DNA from: Acinetobacter sp. ANC 3832
GTDB lineage: Bacteria; Pseudomonadota; Gammaproteobacteria; Pseudomonadales; Moraxellaceae
DNA: 64,000 bases
Direction: 5' to 3'
Assembly: GCF_002135415.1 (NCBI RefSeq)
Contig: NZ_NEGJ01000015.1
Coordinates: forward strand, 1 to 64,000
A program made the position numbers and the translations under genes. Of this stretch, positions 56,085 through 63,561 are shown piece after piece; the stretch's first letter is position 1, and each line of letters opens with the position of its first letter. The notes beneath the pieces were generated by a model that saw only the letters and a list, made by a program, of their open reading frames with translations, was not told the DNA's origin and made no database searches.

Positions 56085-56735
56085 ATGACAGTCGAAAATG
56101 CTCCGCTTCAAGGAATTACGCTTTATAGCCATGCAGATGACTTCCGATCCCACTGGATTCGATTATTGCTTGCCGAAAAGCAAATTAAACATCATCTCAT
56201 TATTGTAGAAGATGGGGATGAAGATTTAGCCAGTTTAAATCCTTACAACCAATTGCCCATGCTGATTGAAAATGAACTGAAACTTTTTCATACTGCTATT
56301 ATTTCTGAATATATTGATGATCGATATCGTCAGAATAAACTCTATGCAGATGCGCCTGCACCACGTGCTGAACAACGTCAATATATTTGGCGCTTAGAGC
56401 AAGATTGGCTTAAGTTGGCAGATGTGATGTTATGCCATCCTGATACCTTAAATCCGCAAGAAAAGAAAAAAGCACAAAAACAATTGAAGGATACGCTGAT
56501 TTCACTCACACCACTCTTTCAACATTACCCATACTTTATGTCTGAAAGTTTTACAATTTTAGATTGCATGTTAGCGCCCATTTTTATACGGTTAAATGCG
56601 ATGGGAATTGATCTCCCTGCAAAACAATGCCGTCCACTTTTGCTATATTGCCAACGTGTTTTTAATCGACCCGCTTTCTTGAAGTCCATGACTGTTCAAG
56701 AAAAAAGTCGATATAGTGCCTTTTTAATGAATTAA
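56085..56735 (+). CDS. sspA: stringent starvation protein A
   Basis: This 216-residue GST-fold protein binds RNA polymerase and modulates transcription in stationary phase and stress. The thioredoxin-like N-domain has LYSHADDFRSHWIRLLLAEK and LNPYNQLPMLIENELKLFHT; ISEYIDDRY closes it. The C-terminal helical domain carries FMSESFTILDCMLAPIFIRL (shown in part). It lies 28 bases before sspB, as in E. coli, though here the pair is separated from rplM-rpsI by one lipoprotein gene. Confidence 0.94.
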   Translation: MTVENAPLQGITLYSHADDFRSHWIRLLLAEKQIKHHLIIVEDGDEDLASLNPYNQLPMLIENELKLFHTAIISEYIDDRYRQNKLYADAPAPRAEQRQYIWRLEQDWLKLADVMLCHPDTLNPQEKKKAQKQLKDTLISLTPLFQHYPYFMSESFTILDCMLAPIFIRLNAMGIDLPAKQCRPLLLYCQRVFNRPAFLKSMTVQEKSRYSAFLMN

Positions 56736-56763
56736 TGTTAGCAAATCAATAGAGTAATTTCTG

Positions 56764-57198
56764 ATGTCTGAACAAGAATTGAATTTAACCCCTACTCGTC
56801 CATATCTTGCACGTGGAATTTATGAATGGATTTGCGACAACAATCTAACGCCTTATTTATTGGTCGATGCAACGCAACCTTATACAGATGTGCCGACACA
56901 ATTTATTCAAGATGGTCAAATCGTTTTAAATATTGTGCCACATGCCGTACACCGACTAAATATTGGCAATGAAGCAATTACATTCTCTGCACGTTTTGGT
57001 GGTGTATCTAAAGATATCTATGTGCCTATTAATGCCGTACTGGGTTTATATGCACGCGAAAATGGGCAAGGAATGTTTTTTGATCCTGACGAATATGCCA
57101 ATGTTAAAGTTGAAGAAAATACTTTAAAATCAAATATTACAGAAACACAAGAATCTGAAACACCGAAGAAAAAACCGAGTTTAAGAATTTTAGATTAA
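56764..57198 (+). CDS. sspB: ClpXP protease specificity-enhancing factor SspB
   Basis: This 144-residue adaptor tethers ssrA-tagged proteins to ClpX. The N-domain opens TPTRPYLARGIYEWICDNN and includes LNIVPHAVHRL and FSARFGGVSKDIYVP, the peptide-binding groove. A flexible tail ends in KKKPSLRILD, a match to the ClpX-docking XB motif (hydrophobic and basic C-terminus). It is in an operon with sspA and a tail-anchored protein gene. Confidence 0.95.
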   Translation: MSEQELNLTPTRPYLARGIYEWICDNNLTPYLLVDATQPYTDVPTQFIQDGQIVLNIVPHAVHRLNIGNEAITFSARFGGVSKDIYVPINAVLGLYARENGQGMFFDPDEYANVKVEENTLKSNITETQESETPKKKPSLRILD

Positions 57199-57213
57199 AA
57201 GAGGAAAATAAGC

Positions 57214-57873
57214 ATGGCTTTTGATTTAGTACAATATTTTGCTGAGCAGATAAAGAGTCAAAAGCCTCAGCTTCTCAACCAATATAACCCCGAACAACGT
57301 AAAGCATATTTACTTGAAATCAATGCATTAACGCTAGGTAAACTCGTTAGCTTATGGCGAACAGATGTCACACTTTATCAAGAAATTCATACTCAAGATC
57401 CTTTATATATTCAAGAAATTGCACGACATTTAACGACTTCGCCACATAATCAGTCAACATTGCCTAAATCTGAATATGAGCAAGCTTGTGTTGCTATTCT
57501 CTCATTACAGCTTGCTGAATTGAAACAATTGGATGAGACTGGGCATTTTGGTCAAAATGGCATGAAAGAACTTCTACTTGGTCAGCTTGAACATTTATCA
57601 GGCCAAGCTAAAGATTGGGTTTGGTCAACCAATGAGCTTAAAGAACTCAACGGCACGCAACCCAATAAAGAAGAAGAAATATCACTCAATGAGACCATGA
57701 AAGAATTTAATCTCATGGTGAATAGCCAGCACTTAGATGTACAGACTGATACACATAGTTCTATTGAAGTATCTAATACTTTAGAACCTAAATGGGCTAA
57801 AACAGTAGAGCCATTGATTGCTTTAATCATATTATCAATACTATATTGTGTACTAAATCACATAATAAAATAA
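57214..57873 (+). CDS. hypothetical tail-anchored protein in the sspAB operon
   Basis: This is a 219-residue hydrophilic, helical protein ending in one hydrophobic helix (LIALIILSILYCVLNHIIK), so it should be tail-anchored in the inner membrane with its bulk in the cytosol. GAGGAAAA precedes the ATG and the gap to sspB is 15 bases, which points to joint expression. The 90-residue stretch of the first half (YLLEINALTLGKLVSLWR) resembles nothing I can name. A possible partner of SspB or ClpXP at the membrane is inference from position only. Confidence 0.7.
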   Translation: MAFDLVQYFAEQIKSQKPQLLNQYNPEQRKAYLLEINALTLGKLVSLWRTDVTLYQEIHTQDPLYIQEIARHLTTSPHNQSTLPKSEYEQACVAILSLQLAELKQLDETGHFGQNGMKELLLGQLEHLSGQAKDWVWSTNELKELNGTQPNKEEEISLNETMKEFNLMVNSQHLDVQTDTHSSIEVSNTLEPKWAKTVEPLIALIILSILYCVLNHIIK

Positions 57874-57903
57874 ATTCGTAATAAAATATTATTTTTTAAT
57901 TTT

Positions 57904-57929
57904 AAAACGATCATTTATGATCGTTTTTT
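57904..57929 (+). terminator. intrinsic terminator of the sspAB operon
   Basis: The stem AAAACGATCA / TGATCGTTTT with loop TTTA continues into T-rich sequence. The following gap to 58205 is very AT-rich and contains only the promoter at 58092-58119. Confidence 0.82.
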
Positions 57930-58091
57930 ATTATCCACTTATATATATTTATAATTTTAATTTTCAATAAAATAAAGTGTGATTATTTCAACATTATTTC
58001 AATTTTAATTGATACCTTTTTGTTTTTTAAAATATATTATTAGTTACACTTAATAATACTATTAATTTTTTAAAATAAACGATTAATTTGA

Positions 58092-58119
58092 TTGATTTCA
58101 TTTAAAGCTTTCCTATAAT
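58092..58119 (+). promoter_or_regulatory. promoter of the Roadblock/GTPase operon
   Basis: TTGATT (58092-58097) and a consensus TATAAT (58114-58119) are 16 bases apart, leaving a leader of about 80 bases before the first gene. The upstream 200 bases are nearly all A and T, which may act as an UP element or H-NS binding region. Confidence 0.65.
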
Positions 58120-58205
58120 AATAAAGACTACCTTATTGCATATAAAACCTAAAACAATAAAGTAGCGGATAAATAATTTTTACAATACGATCAGAGAGAA
58201 TAAAT

Positions 58206-58565
58206 ATGGCTAAAGTATCATTAAACTCATTAACAACCATTGACGGCTTTCGTGCTGCTGCATTAGTAGACAGTGAAAGTGGTCTTGCATTAGCAACTGA
58301 AGGAAGTGGGGATATTAATTTAGAACTTGCAGCGGCAGGTAATACTGAAGTTGTGAGAGCAAAACGTAAAGTAGCAAGCGCTCTAAAGTTAAATGATACG
58401 ATCGAAGATATTCTCATTACTTTAGGCAAGCAATACCACATCATTCGTCCATTAGAAAAGAACCCAAATATCTTTTTATATCTTGTATTAGACCGTGCTA
58501 AATCTAATCTTGCTATGGCGCGCCATGAATTGAAAAACTTTGAAAGCGAATTAGAATTTTCTTAA
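58206..58565 (+). CDS. Roadblock/LC7-domain protein (CvnB-like), first copy
   Basis: This 119-residue cytosolic protein has the Roadblock/LC7 pattern throughout: [56 protein letters not shown] and [20 protein letters not shown] (each about one strand-helix unit). Roadblock proteins dimerise and often act as GTPase-activating or scaffolding partners of small GTPases, as MglB does for MglA. It heads a four-gene set with a small GTPase and a second Roadblock protein. A strong terminator directly follows, so it is probably the most abundant product. Confidence 0.8.
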   Translation: MAKVSLNSLTTIDGFRAAALVDSESGLALATEGSGDINLELAAAGNTEVVRAKRKVASALKLNDTIEDILITLGKQYHIIRPLEKNPNIFLYLVLDRAKSNLAMARHELKNFESELEFS

Positions 58566-58574
58566 TATATATGC

Positions 58575-58606
58575 CCCTTTATACTATTTAGTATAAAGGG
58601 TTTTTT
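58575..58606 (+). terminator. intrinsic terminator inside the Roadblock/GTPase operon
   Basis: A perfect 11-bp stem, CCCTTTATACT / AGTATAAAGGG, with loop ATTT is followed by six T. It sits nine bases after the first Roadblock stop and 23 bases before the next start, leaving no room for a new promoter in between. The distal three genes must come from readthrough or a promoter inside gene one. Confidence 0.88.
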
Positions 58607-58629
58607 CTTCCATTTTTATAAGTGGTATT

Positions 58630-59589
58630 ATGAAAGACGCTTGCATCAATATTGCAATATCTGGGCTCGGATTAACTACAACAGAAGAGCTTAAAATTCA
58701 ATTCAGACAATTATTACCAAAACAAATTGGGATAAACTGGATAAATATTGCTGATCAAAACTTAGATTGCTTAATCATTAATGAAATTTTCTTTGAAAAT
58801 AATAATATTCAAAAAATAATAGCACTGAAAGAAATTCCATATTTAAAAATATCTAAAGGAATAAATCATTCCGAAAACATTGAGGACAATACTTTATATC
58901 TACCCATGACTGAAAAAGATGCATTTCAAAAATGGATAAATCAGACTTTTATTCGTAAAATTGAAAGCCAGTTATCATTAAATCAAGAAGATTATGTTCA
59001 ATACAACGTGAAGGATCTTTCTTTTTTTACCCATGCATTAAAACAAGAGCATGGAAAAGTATTAGTTTCAGATCAATTCGGAACTTTAGCCATTATTGAT
59101 AATCGAGCACATCTTGCATGGTTAGAACCGACGCGTCAGGAATTCCAAACAGATCGAAGCATCAAGTTTGAACTGGCAACAACATCCGACTTTATGAAAG
59201 TTTCACGTAAGAAAACTTTTAATTTAGAAAACTGTTTATTTAATTTAATTTGGAACGCCCCTCAACTCATTTCAACTCCTACGTCTTCTGAATATTATCG
59301 TCTGCATTTTTGGCCACAATTATTAAGTACTGAACGTAAAAGTATCTTGCAACTCTCTGCATGCTTTATACAGGGTGCGGAGATTGCTCAGGTTGCAGCA
59401 AAGTTAGAGCTTCCGATAGAAACCGTACAGCATTTTATTGCAGCGAACCTTGCGATTCAGAACGCGGAACTCATTTCCGCAAAAGATAGTCGATTTGGAC
59501 AAAAGCCCCCCACTACAGATCCCGAAGCATCAGATCACAGTATCGTGAAAAGTTTCTTTGGCAAACTTAAACGTCGTTTCGGATTTTAA
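58630..59589 (+). CDS. uncharacterised protein with DUF742-like C-terminal winged helix (CvnC-like)
   Basis: This is a 319-residue protein with no signal or membrane helix. An alpha/beta N-terminal part (about 1-115) has receiver-like alternation (INIAISGLGLTTTEELKI, CLIINEIFF); a middle domain (about 120-230) has GKVLVSDQFGTLAIIDNRAH and YRLHFWPQLLSTER. At about 236-285, LQLSACFIQGAEIAQVAAKL followed by ELPIETVQHFIAANLAIQNA strongly recalls the DUF742 winged helix of conservon CvnC proteins. The C-terminus is basic (SFFGKLKRRFGF). It precedes the GTPase gene by 13 bases, as DUF742 genes do in Streptomyces. Family calls here are by eye. Confidence 0.6.
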   Translation: MKDACINIAISGLGLTTTEELKIQFRQLLPKQIGINWINIADQNLDCLIINEIFFENNNIQKIIALKEIPYLKISKGINHSENIEDNTLYLPMTEKDAFQKWINQTFIRKIESQLSLNQEDYVQYNVKDLSFFTHALKQEHGKVLVSDQFGTLAIIDNRAHLAWLEPTRQEFQTDRSIKFELATTSDFMKVSRKKTFNLENCLFNLIWNAPQLISTPTSSEYYRLHFWPQLLSTERKSILQLSACFIQGAEIAQVAAKLELPIETVQHFIAANLAIQNAELISAKDSRFGQKPPTTDPEASDHSIVKSFFGKLKRRFGF

Positions 59590-59602
59590 TTAGAGTTTTA
59601 AT

Positions 59603-60136
59603 ATGATTATTCAAAAATATAAAATTGTTTTTGCAGGTTCAATGGGGTCTGGAAAAACGGAAGCAATCAAATCACTTTCAGAAATTCCTGTATTAGCAAC
59701 AGAAGCATATAACACGGATGATAATAGCCATAAAAAAATGCTGACGACGGTTGGAATTGATTATGGCGAAGTCACTTTAGAAGATGGCAATAAAATTGGT
59801 CTTTATGGTACACCCGGACAAGATCGATTTGATTTTATGTGGGGTGTGATTTGTAAAGGTGCAATTGGAACGATTATTTTAATTGACCATACAATTGAAA
59901 ACCCATTAAAAGATCTTCAATTTTATATTGATACATTTAAAGCACATGGCGAAAATATCACCATTGGCATCACTCATGTCGATGAAGATCAAAGTAAATC
60001 TACACATCAGTATCGAGAATGGCTTATTGAAAACAACTTAACGTATCCTCTCTTTTTTATAGATGCACGAAAACAAGATGATGTACTGATGCTGATTGAG
60101 ACATTAATCACCTCATTAGAAGTTAAATATTTATAA
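59603..60136 (+). CDS. small Ras/MglA-like GTPase (CvnD-like)
   Basis: This 177-residue single-domain GTPase has a P-loop GSMGSGKT (residues 12-19), a switch I threonine in TTVGIDYGEV (48-57), switch II YGTPGQDRF (68-76) and a G4 element reading THVD (124-127) instead of NKxD. The first switch II residue is Gly rather than the Asp of DxxG, a form seen in the prokaryotic GTPase group that includes conservon CvnD proteins. Gln73 occupies the Ras Gln61-like position. Nine bases separate it from the second Roadblock gene. No membrane anchor or lipid signal is seen. It is expected to cycle between GTP and GDP forms under control of its Roadblock partners. Confidence 0.85.
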   Translation: MIIQKYKIVFAGSMGSGKTEAIKSLSEIPVLATEAYNTDDNSHKKMLTTVGIDYGEVTLEDGNKIGLYGTPGQDRFDFMWGVICKGAIGTIILIDHTIENPLKDLQFYIDTFKAHGENITIGITHVDEDQSKSTHQYREWLIENNLTYPLFFIDARKQDDVLMLIETLITSLEVKYL

Positions 60137-60145
60137 GGAATAAAA

Positions 60146-60559
60146 ATGATTAATACACTTGAGCAACGTACAGCACCAGAAAGTTTAGTTCAGTTTTCCA
60201 AAGCACAAATCAATGATGTCATGATGAATGTTAAAGGCATTGATTTCATTATGGTCTGCTCAACAGATGGATTTGAGCTCAGTTCTATTTATAAAAGAGA
60301 TATCTATAATGCCAGTAAATTAGCGGCAGTCAGTAGTTCAATTCTTGCGATGGTCAGTGCCTTCTTAGGAGAAATCCAACTCACTGGATGCCAAAGCATG
60401 ACTTTAGATGCAGAGAATGGTAAAGCCATTTTAACCTCTGTTCCATCAAGTAAACATCCCATGGTCATTGTGACTTTAGCTGCAAAAGATGTACTGCTTG
60501 GACAATTATTATATGGTTTAAAATCAGCAAGCCAAGCCATTATGCAACAAGATCAATAA
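60146..60559 (+). CDS. Roadblock/LC7-domain protein, second copy
   Basis: This 137-residue Roadblock/LC7 protein has VKGIDFIMVCSTDGFELSSI, then SKLAAVSSSILAMVSAFLGE, LDAENGKAILTSVP and MVIVTLAAKDVLLGQLLYGL. It is closer to the classical MglB/LC7 pattern than the first copy and only distantly alike to it. AAGGA precedes ATG at good spacing and the gap to the GTPase gene is nine bases, so these two are likely made in similar amounts and interact. Last gene of the set. Confidence 0.85.
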   Translation: MINTLEQRTAPESLVQFSKAQINDVMMNVKGIDFIMVCSTDGFELSSIYKRDIYNASKLAAVSSSILAMVSAFLGEIQLTGCQSMTLDAENGKAILTSVPSSKHPMVIVTLAAKDVLLGQLLYGLKSASQAIMQQDQ

Positions 60560-60573
60560 GAACTAGCATGTAA

Positions 60574-60598
60574 AAAGCCATCGTTATCGATGGCTTTA
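60574..60598. terminator. terminator between the Roadblock operon and the carboxylase gene
   Basis: AAAGCCATCG / CGATGGCTTT with loop TTAT lies between convergent stops, with short A and T tracts on each side. Confidence 0.72.
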
Positions 60599-60621
60599 AA
60601 CTTTAAGTCTAAGTTATGGAA

Positions 60622-62562
60622 TTAAGATTGAATATTCAAAATCACTTGTCGTTTTTTCATTTGTTGTCCAACTTGCCCAATCACTTCCTCAACGACACCA
60701 TCAACATCAGACTTAATCTGTTGTTGAATTTTCATGGCTTCTAAGATCAATAAAGTTTGTCCTTTCACTACCTGATCGCCTGCATTCACTAAAATATTAA
60801 TAATAGTGCCATCCATCGGTGCTCGAATTTTTCCATCTCCTGCGACTTCAGAAATTTCAGGTGGCGCATAGGTGATATTTTCAATACTGACATTGCCATT
60901 CGCAGCATCCAAATATAATTGGTTACCATTCAGTACATAATTTACTTTACGGCGTACCCCATCAATCTGATAGATCAATTGTTCTGTAGATTGTGCAATA
61001 ACTTCAATATCTTGTGACTGACCACAGCTTTCTACTGTCAATGATCGAGCATTTTGCTTGACTAAAAGTTCAATTTTTTGATCATCAACTTTAAGTTTTA
61101 AAGGTAAAGATGGCGATAACCCAGTATTCCAATTGGTTTGCCCAGAAGCCTGAGTCAAAATTGCAGCAGTCACAGCTAAACATTCCAAATCTAAATTTTG
61201 CTGATGCAAACTACTATCTGCTTGGAAATGCTGTTGAATAAATGCAGTATTGGCATTCCCTGCAACAATAATGGGATGGCGTAGTAAATTCACCAAAAAC
61301 TGTTTATTGCTATTTACACCCAACAATACACAATCGTCTACCGCACGAGCCAATAGACGAATCGCATCTTCACGGGTTTTGCCATAAGCAATCACTTTAG
61401 CAACCATTGGATCATAGAAAGGACTAATTTCACCTTCAGGCATTAAGCCATGATCAATACGGACATTGGGTAAATTTGCAGGTTGCCATTTCAAGACTTG
61501 ACCTGTTTGTGGCAAGAAATCCTGACGTGGATCTTCTGCATATAAACGCACTTCAATCGCATGCCCTGTCAACATCAATTCAGACTGTTTCAAAGGTAAA
61601 ACTTCACCATTGGCAACACGCAATTGCCATTCAACCAAGTCTAAACCTGTCACCATTTCGGTCACAGGATGTTCAACTTGTAAGCGTGTATTCATTTCTA
61701 AAAAGTAGAACTCGCCTGATTGATCCAATAGAAACTCAACCGTACCTGCACCAATATAATCACAGGATTTTGCAGCAGCCACAGCCGCTTCACCCATTTT
61801 TTGACGCAATTCAGCTGTCATCACAGGGCAAGGCGCTTCTTCAACCACTTTTTGGTGACGGCGTTGAATGGAACAATCACGCTCGAATAAATAAACATGA
61901 TTGCCATGCTGATCTCCAAACACTTGAATTTCAACATGGCGGGGTGCAATCACTGCTTTTTCAAGAATCAACTCGCCTGAACCAAATGCATTTTCAGCTT
62001 CTGAACGTGCGGTGTTTAAAGATTCAAGCAATTCTGAGGATTGTTGAACCAAGCGCATCCCACGACCACCACCACCCGCAGATGCCTTAACCATTAAAGG
62101 ATAGCCAATTTTTTCTGCTTGTTCTGCTAAGTAATCAATATCTTGCTGATCACCTTCATAACCAGGAACACAAGGTACACCTGCTTTAATCATGGCAATT
62201 TTGGATAAGCGTTTACTGCCCATCAATTCAATGGATGCAGCACTTGGCCCAATAAAATGAATCCCATTTTGAGCACATGCTGCTGCAAATTCCGTATTTT
62301 CTGAAAGAAAACCATAACCAGGATGCACAGCATCCGCACCTGTTTTTTTACAAGCTTCGATGATATTTGGAATGGATAAATACGATTCTGAAACTTTAGA
62401 TGCCCCAATATAAACCGCTTCATCTGCAAGCTGTACATGACGTGCATGCTGATCTGCATCTGAATAAACCGCAACGGTTGCATAGCCCATTGCCTTTGCT
62501 GTTTGCATCACTCGAACAGCAATTTCACCACGGTTTGCAACTAAAACTTTTGAAAATGCCAT
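60622..62562 (-). CDS. biotin-dependent acyl-CoA carboxylase alpha subunit (AtuF/LiuD type)
   Basis: This 646-residue protein has a biotin carboxylase part (about 1-450: VLVANRGEIAVRVMQTAKAMG, HPGYGFLSENTEFA, KASAGGGGRGMRLV, ERDCSIQRRHQKVVEEAPCP, FLEMNTRLQVEHPVTEM) and a C-terminal biotinyl domain (about 570-646: GDGKIRAPMDGTIINI, ILEAMKIQQQI with the biotin Lys). It carboxylates a branched unsaturated acyl-CoA. Order relative to the neighbours, hydratase then dehydrogenase upstream, matches atuD-E-F for geranyl-CoA rather than liu order; the beta subunit gene is outside the window. Specificity between geranyl- and methylcrotonyl-CoA is therefore inferred. Confidence 0.82.
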   Translation of the reverse strand: MAFSKVLVANRGEIAVRVMQTAKAMGYATVAVYSDADQHARHVQLADEAVYIGASKVSESYLSIPNIIEACKKTGADAVHPGYGFLSENTEFAAACAQNGIHFIGPSAASIELMGSKRLSKIAMIKAGVPCVPGYEGDQQDIDYLAEQAEKIGYPLMVKASAGGGGRGMRLVQQSSELLESLNTARSEAENAFGSGELILEKAVIAPRHVEIQVFGDQHGNHVYLFERDCSIQRRHQKVVEEAPCPVMTAELRQKMGEAAVAAAKSCDYIGAGTVEFLLDQSGEFYFLEMNTRLQVEHPVTEMVTGLDLVEWQLRVANGEVLPLKQSELMLTGHAIEVRLYAEDPRQDFLPQTGQVLKWQPANLPNVRIDHGLMPEGEISPFYDPMVAKVIAYGKTREDAIRLLARAVDDCVLLGVNSNKQFLVNLLRHPIIVAGNANTAFIQQHFQADSSLHQQNLDLECLAVTAAILTQASGQTNWNTGLSPSLPLKLKVDDQKIELLVKQNARSLTVESCGQSQDIEVIAQSTEQLIYQIDGVRRKVNYVLNGNQLYLDAANGNVSIENITYAPPEISEVAGDGKIRAPMDGTIINILVNAGDQVVKGQTLLILEAMKIQQQIKSDVDGVVEEVIGQVGQQMKKRQVILNIQS

Positions 62563-62640
62563 TCTAGTGTTCCCTATTTTTAGATTTATATCACTTCAAT
62601 CACGAAATGAATCACCCATTAATGATCCATAATTTTTATT

Positions 62641-62668
62641 GAAATACAGCATCTGTGTGCTGTATTTC
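62641..62668. repeat. perfect hairpin between the hydratase and carboxylase genes
   Basis: GAAATACAGCA (62641-62651) and TGCTGTATTTC (62658-62668) form an 11-bp stem with a six-base loop in the 148-base gap. Read leftward no T-run follows, so it is more likely an mRNA processing or stability element than a terminator. Confidence 0.6.
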
Positions 62669-62710
62669 CTGTCACTTTGATCAATTTAACAAAGCACTTA
62701 AAACCTTTAT

Positions 62711-63547
62711 TTAAGAACCATCCACCCAGTTCGGGTTACGTTTCTGTACAAAAGCCATTGTGCCTTCCATGCCCTCAGCACTACTCACTGCATTTGCAAA
62801 TTGCTGAGCAGCATCATCCAATAGTGGTTTTAAAGGCTCTGTCAAAGTACGATGCAATAATGCTTTGGTGACACGTGACGCATGGGGTGCAGCACGTAAA
62901 ATTTGCTCAATGACAATACCTAGTGACAATTCTAAAGCGGTTTCATGTTCAACCACTTCATGTACCACACCCAGTTGTAAAGCGGTATTACCATCAAAGC
63001 GATTGCCTAAAAGTGCAATACGGCGTGCTTGAGTTAAACCAATACGCTTCACCACAAAAGGTGCAATTTGGGCAGGAATCACACCTAAACCTGTTTCAGG
63101 TAAACCAAATTTTGCATCTGCACGGCTAATTGCAACATCAGAAATACATGCCAAACCAAAACCACCACCTAAAACAGCACCCTCTAACACAGCAACTACG
63201 GTTTGTGGTGCTTGATCAACTTGTTCAATCATGGCACCAAATTGACGGTTAAAATCAGCATAAGGCTGATTTGATCCTGCGCTTGCAGCTTCACCACGCA
63301 ATAGCGCCATATCTTTAATATCACCACCTGCGCAAAAGTGCCCATCTTTACCACGAATCACCACAGCACGAATGGATTGATCATCTTGAATCGCAGTAAA
63401 AACCTGTTGAATTGCTTTTACCATATTCAAACTCATGGCGTTGCGACTTTCAGGGCGATTCAGCCACAATCTTAAAATCCCACCCGATTGCTCCAGCTGA
63501 ATACTGTCATCAATATGCAAATCTGCAAGAGAACTTGGAAGTGTCAT
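62711..63547 (-). CDS. enoyl-CoA hydratase family protein (AtuE/LiuC-like)
   Basis: This is a 278-residue crotonase-fold enzyme. Oxyanion blocks are KDGHFCAGGDIKDMALL (about 69-85) and VLEGAVLGGGFGLACISDVA; ADAKFGLPETGLGVIPAQIA carries the Glu usual for hydratases. In the terpene pathway AtuE hydrates isohexenylglutaconyl-CoA; in leucine breakdown LiuC hydrates methylglutaconyl-CoA. The gene lies 14 bases after the acyl-CoA dehydrogenase gene and 148 bases before the carboxylase gene, in line with atuD-E-F. Confidence 0.82.
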   Translation of the reverse strand: MTLPSSLADLHIDDSIQLEQSGGILRLWLNRPESRNAMSLNMVKAIQQVFTAIQDDQSIRAVVIRGKDGHFCAGGDIKDMALLRGEAASAGSNQPYADFNRQFGAMIEQVDQAPQTVVAVLEGAVLGGGFGLACISDVAISRADAKFGLPETGLGVIPAQIAPFVVKRIGLTQARRIALLGNRFDGNTALQLGVVHEVVEHETALELSLGIVIEQILRAAPHASRVTKALLHRTLTEPLKPLLDDAAQQFANAVSSAEGMEGTMAFVQKRNPNWVDGS

Positions 63548-63561
63548 GAAAATGCTCCTGC

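Noticed and set aside
58206..60559. Plain MglA/MglB polarity pair
   Set aside because: The GTPase switch II and G4 motifs and the DUF742-like gene fit the conservon group better; two Roadblock genes and a third partner are also not the MglAB layout.
61476..62090. 204-codon open frame on the plus strand
   Set aside because: It lies wholly antisense to the biotin carboxylase domain of a well-supported gene, and its product is rich in His, Gln and Ser as expected from a mirror frame.
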